This document shows, piece after piece, positions 31,658 through 38,939 of a DNA stretch of 64,000 nt (positions within the stretch are counted from its first letter, which is position 1; every line of letters begins with the position of its first letter). The notes under the pieces were generated by a model. The model was not told the origin of the DNA and ran no database searches. It saw only the letters and a program-made list of their open reading frames with translations. Made by a program: the position numbers and the translations under genes. This DNA comes from Roseibium sp. MMSF_3412 (GTDB lineage Bacteria; Pseudomonadota; Alphaproteobacteria; Rhizobiales; Stappiaceae): NCBI RefSeq assembly GCF_030733265.1, contig NZ_JASHJI010000002.1:310001-374000 (forward strand). Direction: 5' to 3'.

Positions 31658-31957
31658 ATGAACGCCAAAGCACTCACACTCGCAGCCGCAGCCTTCTCCA
31701 TCGGTTACGTCGGCAACGTGGATCTTCCGACCCCGCACTCCACCGGCTCCCTCTCGCTCAAGGTCGGTGAAGCGAGCGCGCAGACCGCCTCGCAGAACGC
31801 GGCCCGCCGGACGGCCCGCAGAACATCCCGCCGGGTCAACCGCCGTCACAACATCTCCGGCTGCACCCCGTACAACGCCTACTACAATTGCGGCGGTGTC
31901 TATTACCAGGCCGTCACGCAGGACGGAACGACGGTCTACGTCGTGGTCAATCCGTAA
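31658..31957 (+). CDS. Small secreted Arg-rich protein, paralogue 2 with Cys/Tyr C-terminus
   Basis: 99 residues, ATG at 31658 after CACAGGAAAATTGAA. N-terminus MNAKALTLAAAAFSIGYVGN, then TASQNAARRTARRTSRRVNR, shared almost exactly with the preceding gene. The extra C-terminal domain (SGCTPYNAYYNCGGVYYQAV, then TVYVVVNP) holds two Cys that could pair and many Tyr. Proteins with an Arg-motif followed by a YYxCGGVYY-type end are found as hypotheticals in other Alphaproteobacteria, as I recall. The two genes are a local tandem duplication. Confidence 0.78.
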   Translation: MNAKALTLAAAAFSIGYVGNVDLPTPHSTGSLSLKVGEASAQTASQNAARRTARRTSRRVNRRHNISGCTPYNAYYNCGGVYYQAVTQDGTTVYVVVNP

Positions 31958-32047
31958 CCCACACAGATCCACATGGTCGACTGATCTGCCGGAATCGGGA
32001 AACCGTTTCCGGCAGCAGTCGTTTTGAGGGACAGCAAACGTAAACTC

Positions 32048-32914
32048 TCAGTCTGCAAGCCCGTCGTTGCGTGCGCGCTTCTCCGCATCGATATGGGCCT
32101 GGGTAACACGATTGTGGACTTTCCGGGTTCTCTCGACACGCCCGATAAAACCGGGTTCCTTTGCATAGCCGAAGATCACGGTGTGGCGCTCACCCAGTCC
32201 CTTGACAACGCGATGCAGGGAAAAACGGCCCTTGAAAATCTGAAGGTCACCCAGTTCAAGGGACAGGCTGCGCACACGCTCCGAGTGACCGTCCAGCACT
32301 TTTTCCACCTCGTCATAACACTCATCGCCCGGTTGCCGGAGGTCCGGCACATACTCAAAGGCACCGCCCTCATGCGGCTTTCTGGTCAGGAGGCTGACAA
32401 TGAACTCGTTGGTGTCGTAATGCCAGGCAAGCTGCTGGCCTTCCTTCATGACATTGACAACCACTCCGGCAAGCGGGTCGTCGAATGTGAACAGCGTTTC
32501 TTCTTCAAGACAGTCCGCGATGAACCGCTGAAATGCCGGGTTGCGATAGAGCGACAGGCTCAGGCCGTTTTGCTCAAACCGGTCCATGGCAACGAAACCG
32601 TTGGTGTTTTCCGCGTAACGGCGGCGCGGATGGCTGGCAGGCAGATCCGGATCGTCGGGCGTGAAATAGGGATTTATGGAAGAGGTCGAAAAGTGAGCGC
32701 TCGGCGCGACTTCATTGACTTCCTCATGAAACGCTTGCCGGTAGTCCGGCCGGACAAAGCCGTCGATGCGCGCGCAGCCGACGTCCTGCAGGGACTTGCG
32801 CACACCGGCGACCTTGCGTGCGTAATCTGCCCCCTCAGGTTCATGGATCGGCCACGCATCCAGATCGACGCAGGCCAAAGCGGCAAGCGCCGCTGTCTCG
32901 TTGTCATGCTTCAT
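32048..32914 (-). CDS. 2-oxoglutarate/Fe(II)-dependent dioxygenase-like protein
   Basis: 288 residues. The iron-binding facial triad is visible: His165 and Asp167 in AWHYDTNEF and His234 in FSLHRVVKG, with an Arg (GERHTVIFGY, about 243) in the place that holds 2-oxoglutarate. Between them is a typical double-stranded beta-helix (VSLLTRKPHEGGAFEYVPDL). Substrate not known; the length and layout recall the ArpA/HalB-type group that acts on small molecules. It is read divergently from a LysR regulator across 96 bp that contain an inverted repeat, so it is probably the regulated gene. Confidence 0.82.
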   Translation of the reverse strand: MKHDNETAALAALACVDLDAWPIHEPEGADYARKVAGVRKSLQDVGCARIDGFVRPDYRQAFHEEVNEVAPSAHFSTSSINPYFTPDDPDLPASHPRRRYAENTNGFVAMDRFEQNGLSLSLYRNPAFQRFIADCLEEETLFTFDDPLAGVVVNVMKEGQQLAWHYDTNEFIVSLLTRKPHEGGAFEYVPDLRQPGDECYDEVEKVLDGHSERVRSLSLELGDLQIFKGRFSLHRVVKGLGERHTVIFGYAKEPGFIGRVERTRKVHNRVTQAHIDAEKRARNDGLAD

Positions 32915-32956
32915 TTGTGCAGCTCACTTAAAAAACAGATCAATAAATGGATGACA

Positions 32957-32989
32957 CTTCAAAACCCGCACGTAAAATGGGTTTTCAAG
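32957..32989. promoter_or_regulatory. Inverted repeat, likely LysR operator
   Basis: CTTCAAAACCC (32957-32967), 11-nt spacer, GGGTTTTCAAG (32979-32989): arms complementary at 10 of 11 positions. It lies in the 96-bp gap between the dioxygenase and the LysR gene, where an autoregulatory LysR site is expected. Confidence 0.65.
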
Positions 32990-33010
32990 AAATATACATT
33001 AGGACTGCTT

Positions 33011-33916
33011 ATGCAATTGCTCGATATTGCGCACTGGTCCCTCATCTGCGCGCTGAAGGACCAGGAGACACTCTCTGCGGCGGCAGCCTCATTGGGGATC
33101 ACCCAGTCGGCGGCAACGCAAAGGCTGCGCGAAGCGGAGAGGCGCCTCGGTGTCGCGTTGGCACGCAAGAACGGACGCAGCCTGGAATTGACAGACGCGG
33201 GTCAGACAGTTGCAAAGGCGGGACAATCATCGCTGCCACTGCTGCGGCAGGCAGAGAGCGATGCGATCTGGCAAGGCAAGCGTAACACGAGGCAACTGAC
33301 CCTTGCCCTCGGCCATTTCGACCACCCGGGGTTGTCGATGCGCCTGATCCGTGCCTGTCAGGCGGCCTTGCCGGGGATCTCGGTGCAACTGGCAAAGGTG
33401 GCGAACGAGCAAATGATTTCGGCCATTGCCGGAGGCCGTGCCGATCTTGCGTTTCTGCCCGGCGCGCCGGCCAACCCTGACATCCCGCGCCGGTTCGCCG
33501 CTAGGGACAGGCTGGTCGCCGTTTTTCCGAAACGCAGCGGCCCACGCGCCGGTGAAACGATGGCACCCCAGCATTTTGCTGGAAAGACCTTTCTGACTTA
33601 CGGCTTGAGGCCGGAACCCGGCTGGGAATACGATCTGTTTTTCGAACGCGGCAAATCCTTCCCCGGCAAGGCGGTCAAGATTGAATCGACCGAACTGATC
33701 TGCCAGATGGTTTCCCAGGGCATGGGGGCGTCCATTCTGCCCAGTGCGTGCGTCGCAGCCTCCGCTCATGCGTCAGAGATTGACGTTGCCGAGTTCGGAT
33801 CGGACCAGATCCGGTTCGACTGGTTTATCATTCACACGCGCACGGCCCCCCAAGAGGCAATCGACGTCATTGGGAATGCACTCATCCCCTTGCCGGAAGT
33901 GCCGCTTGAAGGGTGA
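33011..33916 (+). CDS. LysR-family transcriptional regulator
   Basis: 301 residues from the ATG at 33011 (AGGA 6 nt upstream). The N-terminal winged helix-turn-helix is clear: ETLSAAAASLGITQSAATQR, LREAERRLGVALARKNGRSL (about 18-60). The C-terminal part is the periplasmic-binding-like effector domain (TLALGHFDHPGLSMRLIRAC, AGGRADLAFLPGAPANPDIP, ESTELICQMVSQGMGASILP). It is divergent from and probably controls the 2-oxoglutarate dioxygenase; effector unknown. Confidence 0.92.
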   Translation: MQLLDIAHWSLICALKDQETLSAAAASLGITQSAATQRLREAERRLGVALARKNGRSLELTDAGQTVAKAGQSSLPLLRQAESDAIWQGKRNTRQLTLALGHFDHPGLSMRLIRACQAALPGISVQLAKVANEQMISAIAGGRADLAFLPGAPANPDIPRRFAARDRLVAVFPKRSGPRAGETMAPQHFAGKTFLTYGLRPEPGWEYDLFFERGKSFPGKAVKIESTELICQMVSQGMGASILPSACVAASAHASEIDVAEFGSDQIRFDWFIIHTRTAPQEAIDVIGNALIPLPEVPLEG

Positions 33917-34287
33917 AGGCACCGACACACAACGACGGCAAGGCAATGGCAGTTCGAAAACCAGTGACCGCTTGTTTTCCATATGTTCAACCTCTGACCA
34001 CGAGCAGTGTCGGGTACCAGTGCTGCCGCACTTTCAGCGGAATGAGCTTGAGCGCATTTTCTGAACCGGGCAGCAGTCAGGCTCATTGGCTTTTGCGCCC
34101 ATGAGAACAAAGTGAAAGGCACTTCATGAACTACCGAAATCAAAACTGCAGCATTATGCGGCAAAATTAAGTATAAAATTGAGGCATTTAAATATTTATG
34201 CGTCATATTTTAGACAAAGGGGCGATTTTATAAAACTTTCACCGGTTCTACGGTATACAACTGATTCAGTGACATTACGGGGGTCAT
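33917..34287. other. Intergenic region upstream of galE
   Basis: 371 bp with no gene I can support. The first two thirds are of ordinary composition. The last ~150 bp (34130-34287) become AT-rich, with ATTAAGTATAAAATTGAGGC and TTTAAATATTTATGCG, as expected for the galE promoter. No terminator for the LysR gene is evident. Confidence 0.5.
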
Positions 34288-35319
34288 ATGACAGTACTCA
34301 TCACCGGCGGCGCCGGCTATATCGGTTCACACTGCGGTGTCGCGTTCCTCGAGGCCGGTTACGATATTGTCGTAATTGATAATTTATCCAATTCGAGCGA
34401 TGTCAGCCTGCAACGGATCGAGGCGATCACCGGCCAGAAGGTCCCCTGTGAGATTGCCGATATTCGCGATCAGAGTAAACTCGAAGAAATACTTGTGAAA
34501 CACAAGTGTAGCGCCGTTGTTCACTTTGCCGGGCTCAAAGCCGTCGGAGAGTCGACCAAGATGCCGCTCGCGTATTACGAGAACAATGTGGTCGGCACGC
34601 ACAGGCTGCTTTCGGCGATGGCGAATACCGGCGTGAAACAGATGATATTCTCTTCATCGGCAACGGTTTACGGGGAGCCACAATTTCTGCCCCTGACAGA
34701 AGATCACCCGACAAGTGCCGTGAACCCGTATGGCCGCACCAAACTCATGATTGAGGAAATGCTGGGCGATGTTGCCGCCAGCGATCCGGCCTGGCGGTTC
34801 GGGATCCTCCGCTATTTCAATCCAGTCGGTGCGCATCTCAGCGGCCAGATCGGCGAAAACCCGCTTGGTGTTCCGAACAATCTCATGCCGTTCATAACCC
34901 AGGTCGCAGACGGCCGCCGCGAGCAACTGTCCGTTTTCGGCAACGATTACGACACGCGCGACGGAACCGGCATACGCGACTACATACACGTCACCGATCT
35001 CGTCGAAGGACATTTGCGTGCGCACGAGGTACTGGCCAGCGGCTCCGCACCGTCGAACTGTTTCGCGGTGAACCTTGGAACCGGCAACGGCTACAGCGTT
35101 CTTGAGATGGTGCGCGCATTCGAACGCGCGTCGAACAAGGAAATCCGGTATGCATTCGCGCCCCGCCGCGATGGCGACGTCGCGGAGTGTTATGCAAATA
35201 CCGAGCTTGCCGAAAAAGTGCTGGACTGGAAAGCGGACCGCGATCTTGACGCCATGTGCCGCGACACGTGGAACTGGGTTTGCAAGAACCCGCGCGGATA
35301 CGAGACATCAGCGGACTGA
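34288..35319 (+). CDS. galE: UDP-glucose 4-epimerase
   Basis: A 343-residue extended short-chain dehydrogenase that interconverts UDP-glucose and UDP-galactose. NAD-binding GGAGYIG at 7-13, SSSATVYG (Ser124 region), and the catalytic YxxxK as Tyr148/Lys152 in NPYGRTKLMIEE. The family motif RYFNPVGAH also fits. It stands at the left flank of the exopolysaccharide locus and would supply galactose for a galactose-containing polymer. An AT-rich promoter-like region precedes it. Confidence 0.95.
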   Translation: MTVLITGGAGYIGSHCGVAFLEAGYDIVVIDNLSNSSDVSLQRIEAITGQKVPCEIADIRDQSKLEEILVKHKCSAVVHFAGLKAVGESTKMPLAYYENNVVGTHRLLSAMANTGVKQMIFSSSATVYGEPQFLPLTEDHPTSAVNPYGRTKLMIEEMLGDVAASDPAWRFGILRYFNPVGAHLSGQIGENPLGVPNNLMPFITQVADGRREQLSVFGNDYDTRDGTGIRDYIHVTDLVEGHLRAHEVLASGSAPSNCFAVNLGTGNGYSVLEMVRAFERASNKEIRYAFAPRRDGDVAECYANTELAEKVLDWKADRDLDAMCRDTWNWVCKNPRGYETSAD

Positions 35320-35485
35320 TACAAATCGCATTGCAGGCCGACACCCGTTCTGGCCAAAGTGCCATATGACGTGCCATGCTGCAGCCGGCTGCTCCCGGAC
35401 TGACGTTTTGGCAGACGTCTTTTCCTGTCCGGCGCACGCGCGGCCCGGACGCGATCCGGCACCCGGATGCAAGAACGAGGCATTT

Positions 35486-36601
35486 GTGCGACAGATTTTG
35501 ATGATTGCGCTGACGCTGTTCATTTCCGGCTTCAGCAACGTATTTGCAACCGAATACCAGGTTCCGGCAACACCGGGAAGTTTCCAGACGCTTCTTGATT
35601 CTGGCAGCCTGAAAGGCGGCGACCGGCTGATATTGGCACCCGGCAATCACGGCAAGATCATCATGAGCGGGCTTGTGTTTGAAAATCCGGTGACGATTAC
35701 CGCCGGCGGTGATGGTGCGGCGAATCTGGATCAATTGGTGATCGAATCCAGTTCCGGCATCCAAATCCGAAAGCTCTCCATCATTCCGAAAACACTGGTT
35801 CCCCTGGGCGAATTCCTGGTGAGCGTGCAAGACGGGACAGGCATCCACCTGTCCCGCCTGATCGTCGCGTCTGCGGTCAACTCTGATGCCTGGTCAGCGC
35901 CGCAATGGCGCAGAAATGCCCGTAATGGCATCTTCCTGTCCGGGCAGGATATCTCCTTGACCGATAGCTACGTCTTCAATGTACGCCACGCTGTTTCCGC
36001 CTTCGCAGACGGAGCCAGGATTGAAAGAAACACCATCGAGACTTTTGGTGGAGACGGCATTCGCGGCATCGGCGACAATTCCAGGTACATAGAGAACACC
36101 ATCGATACCTGCGTCGCCATTGACGACAACCACGACGACGGTTTCCAGTCCTGGTCATTGGATAGTCAGGGACGTCCGGGAAAAGGCATTGTTCGCAACG
36201 TGCGTGTCGAACGGAACAGAATTGTCAACGGCGACCATCGCCTCACCTGCCAATTGCAGGGCATCGGACTGTTCGACGGCGTTTATGAGGACTGGGTCAT
36301 AAAGGGCAATACGATCAATGTCGATCACTGGCACGGCATCACGGTAATGGGTGCGCGAAACGTCAACGTTTCAGACAATTTCGTGACGGATTTCCGGCCG
36401 GGAAAGCCGGGAGCCCCGTCGATCACCGTAATGGCGCATAAAGACGGCAGACCTGCCGAAAACAGCTCTGTTGAACGCAACATAACGCAACCCTGGCTCG
36501 GCAGTGAAGGTTCACCTTTCAACCGGGATCATCCAGGCGTCGCGCTGTCCGGAAATCGTGTTCTGAGTAACTCGCACGGTGGCAACGGCACGGCGAATTG
36601 A
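35486..36601 (+). CDS. Secreted right-handed beta-helix protein (pectate-lyase-like fold)
   Basis: 371 residues from the GTG at 35486 (GAGG 6 nt upstream). A signal peptide RQILMIALTLFISGFSNVFA is followed by an unbroken series of beta-helix coils: GDRLILAPGNHGKIIM, NPVTITAGGDGAANLDQLVI, NGIFLSGQDISLTDSYVFNV, RVERNRIVNGDH, WVIKGNTINVDHWHGITVMG, NVNVSDNFVTDF. Such folds carry polysaccharide lyases, hydrolases and epimerases. Beside galE and the exopolysaccharide genes it may trim or modify the polymer in the periplasm or outside (inference). No catalytic residue set can be named. Confidence 0.82.
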   Translation: MRQILMIALTLFISGFSNVFATEYQVPATPGSFQTLLDSGSLKGGDRLILAPGNHGKIIMSGLVFENPVTITAGGDGAANLDQLVIESSSGIQIRKLSIIPKTLVPLGEFLVSVQDGTGIHLSRLIVASAVNSDAWSAPQWRRNARNGIFLSGQDISLTDSYVFNVRHAVSAFADGARIERNTIETFGGDGIRGIGDNSRYIENTIDTCVAIDDNHDDGFQSWSLDSQGRPGKGIVRNVRVERNRIVNGDHRLTCQLQGIGLFDGVYEDWVIKGNTINVDHWHGITVMGARNVNVSDNFVTDFRPGKPGAPSITVMAHKDGRPAENSSVERNITQPWLGSEGSPFNRDHPGVALSGNRVLSNSHGGNGTAN

Positions 36602-36731
36602 TTGTTCATTCGCCCTGGCTCAAAGCGGTGAACGTCATGCCGCTGCGCAACACATTTTGGAGTGCGTCTACACCTTACCCCCGAGCCGCTGGGTTTTTTC
36701 CGATCAATTTGGATCATTTGGCCGGAATATT

Positions 36732-37544
36732 CTAGGCACTGAAGTCCCGGTAGACGCGCACGTTTTCGATCGTCGTTGCCGCGCCTTCGACATCGCCATC
36801 GTGCTTGCCCGCAAACGGAGCCACTGCATTGCTGAAAAGCAGCATCGCCGGCGTATGGGCGAACCTGTTTTCAACATCGAAGACATCGACGTCATCGACA
36901 AAGAAACGGAACTCGTTTTCCGTCCAGAGCATCGCATAGCGATGGAAGGACCGGTCCAGTTGTGCATCGGTCCGGTAGGTGGCCGCGAGAACGATCTTTT
37001 CCGGCTTCCAGCGCCTGGCCGAAACCTGAACGATATTGGGATACTTGACCTCGGCTATGTCCAGCTCGAACTGCGTGTCGCCTTGCTGTGATCTGTCTGA
37101 CACCATCCAGAATGCATTGTTGACCCCCGGTTCGCTTGCGATGCGCATTTCACATTCGAAATAGCCATAGGTCTGGCGGAAGGAGCGGGTCCGTATGTAT
37201 CCGCCTGTGAACGGTCGTTTCGGATCGTTCTGATGACCCAGCTCCAGATCGAGCTCGCCATCTTCGACCAGCGCGTTGCGCGGATAGCGCATGGTCAGAT
37301 GCTTGTGGCCGCCGCGTTTCAGCGATTCCCAGGTGGATTGAAACGCGACCGGATCGTCGAACTCATCCTCGAACGTCAGTTGCCAGTTGCCCTCGGTGCG
37401 CGCCAGCGGCGCAGGCAACCGGCCGTTGGAGAACGCGGCCGCCCGGCGTGGCATTGCCGGGACGGACAGCGCCGCTACGCCCCCTGCCACCGCTTTCAGA
37501 AAGCGGCGGCGTTCCGGTAAATGAAGTTCCCGCACGTGGGCCAT
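36732..37544 (-). CDS. GH16 family beta-glycanase, exported (Tat-type signal)
   Basis: 270 residues. The GH16 catalytic motif is ELDIAE: nucleophile Glu160, Asp162, acid/base Glu165. ERRRFLKAV (11-19) followed by a hydrophobic run is a twin-arginine signal. Start: ATG at 37544, or the GTG at 37535, which has the better-spaced AAGGA; the difference is three residues. Last gene of the 43272-to-36732 run after the pyruvyl transferase. Related GH16 enzymes (ExoK/ExsH type) cut nascent exopolysaccharide and set its chain length; that role is an inference from location. Confidence 0.9.
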   Translation of the reverse strand: MAHVRELHLPERRRFLKAVAGGVAALSVPAMPRRAAAFSNGRLPAPLARTEGNWQLTFEDEFDDPVAFQSTWESLKRGGHKHLTMRYPRNALVEDGELDLELGHQNDPKRPFTGGYIRTRSFRQTYGYFECEMRIASEPGVNNAFWMVSDRSQQGDTQFELDIAEVKYPNIVQVSARRWKPEKIVLAATYRTDAQLDRSFHRYAMLWTENEFRFFVDDVDVFDVENRFAHTPAMLLFSNAVAPFAGKHDGDVEGAATTIENVRVYRDFSA

Positions 37545-37552
37545 CCTTGGCG

Positions 37553-38896
37553 TCAGCTTGCCAGTTTCGCCTTGGGTTCCGGGGTCCGAACCTCGCGCAG
37601 TGCGAGTTCCAGCTTCCAGGCCCTGTCGCGCAAGGTCTGGATTTCTCCCGTCATGTAGCCGACTTCGTCCTGGAACCACTCCGTAACTTCGCCCAGGTTC
37701 TGATCCGTTTGCACCAGATTGGGTTTTTCGAGCGCCTTTTTCGGCGGAGCCGCAACCGGTTTCACCAGCACGTGGTTCAGGCCATTCTCGGTCAGGAAGC
37801 GATGATACTCGGCATAGTTCAGCCGGTAGACATGCTGCACTTTTGAGAAATCCGCCTTCTCGAAGATGTTCTCCAGATTGATCGGCATATAGTCCTCGAC
37901 CTCAACCGAGGGGATGGCAAACAAGGTCGAGAGTTCGCGGATGCGGGAATCATAGGTGAAGAACACCGCCGGGATGCCCTGGTGAAGTCCGATCACGTTG
38001 CCATGCAGCCGGAAGCCGACCAGAACGTCGACATTCTTCTTTGCATCTTCAGCCCATGCATCGACGTCGAAAAAGGCCTGCATGCGATCGCTGACGAGCG
38101 TCTCCACATCCGTGTCGCCCTGAAGGCTGTACTTTTCCAGAATGGAGCGGATGTGCTTCTGCTTGGCTTCGCCCTGCTCGAAGATGGCAAGCGTTTCCTC
38201 GCGCTCGCCCTGGGAGTAGAGACGGTTTTCGGACCGCTTGGCAACCGCCTGGATCAGGGCACGCTGCATCCGGTTCGTCTTGGTCGCATTCGATGCATAA
38301 TCCGCCGAAAGGTACCTGTTAAGCGTCAGTCCGACGCGCGCATTGGCCGGGTCGATCGGTTTGATTTCGATGGACGGACGCAGGTTCCGGTAGAAACTCG
38401 GACAGCCGATGATCCTGATGTTCTTGATGCCGATGTCATTGAACACCTCTGCGCTGTAAACACCGCGCACGCCGATTGTTTCGCACTTGTCAGCGATGAT
38501 CTTCCAGGCCTCGACACTGCCTTTCGGCAGCTGGAGCTTCTTGTATTTCGCCGCCTGGGCACCGACGCCGATCGGCACGATCGGACCTTTCAGTTTCTTC
38601 AGCAACGGGACGACATTGCCGATGTCGACGGTTTCGGTGAGGTAGTTAGAGCCCCGGATAACGGTCGCGTCGTACTCCTCTTTCGGCCAGAGTTTCTCGT
38701 CGCCCGCGTGGGCAAACTGAAGGTTCTTGATCTGGTCGTAGGCAAGCGCCTTGAGCATGGCATCATAGACAAGAACATCGCCCGTGTTGATGCCGCCGCG
38801 CGCAAACGCGGACAGCGGATCATCAATTTTCAGAAATGCCGATTTGTTACCTGGCTTGACGGCGGCGCCGCCATTTAAAACGAAGAGCTTTTTCAT
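37553..38896 (-). CDS. Polysaccharide pyruvyl transferase family protein
   Basis: 447 residues, ATG at 38896 with GGAAGG about 10 nt upstream. The PF04230-type pattern is seen: NTGDVLVYDAMLKAL near the start, GPIVPIGVGAQ, SVEAWKIIADKCETIGVRGV, NVDVLVGFRLHGNVIGLHQG with the family His, and IPAVFFTYDSRIRELSTLF. A C-terminal helical tail (VGYMTGEIQTLRDRAWKLEL) is likely a short coiled coil. The family adds pyruvate ketals to sugars such as galactose; S. meliloti galactoglucan is pyruvylated on galactose. It could also act on another acceptor. Confidence 0.86.
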   Translation of the reverse strand: MKKLFVLNGGAAVKPGNKSAFLKIDDPLSAFARGGINTGDVLVYDAMLKALAYDQIKNLQFAHAGDEKLWPKEEYDATVIRGSNYLTETVDIGNVVPLLKKLKGPIVPIGVGAQAAKYKKLQLPKGSVEAWKIIADKCETIGVRGVYSAEVFNDIGIKNIRIIGCPSFYRNLRPSIEIKPIDPANARVGLTLNRYLSADYASNATKTNRMQRALIQAVAKRSENRLYSQGEREETLAIFEQGEAKQKHIRSILEKYSLQGDTDVETLVSDRMQAFFDVDAWAEDAKKNVDVLVGFRLHGNVIGLHQGIPAVFFTYDSRIRELSTLFAIPSVEVEDYMPINLENIFEKADFSKVQHVYRLNYAEYHRFLTENGLNHVLVKPVAAPPKKALEKPNLVQTDQNLGEVTEWFQDEVGYMTGEIQTLRDRAWKLELALREVRTPEPKAKLAS

Positions 38897-38939
38897 GCGA
38901 TCTGCACCTTCCAGTGTTCGGGCCAAATGCGCCCTTCAG

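Noticed and set aside
36602..36731. Terminator between the convergent beta-helix and GH16 genes (ACCC...GGGT followed by TTTTTT near 36680-36698)
   Set aside because: The U-tract is good, but the stem has only about four pairs, too weak to call.
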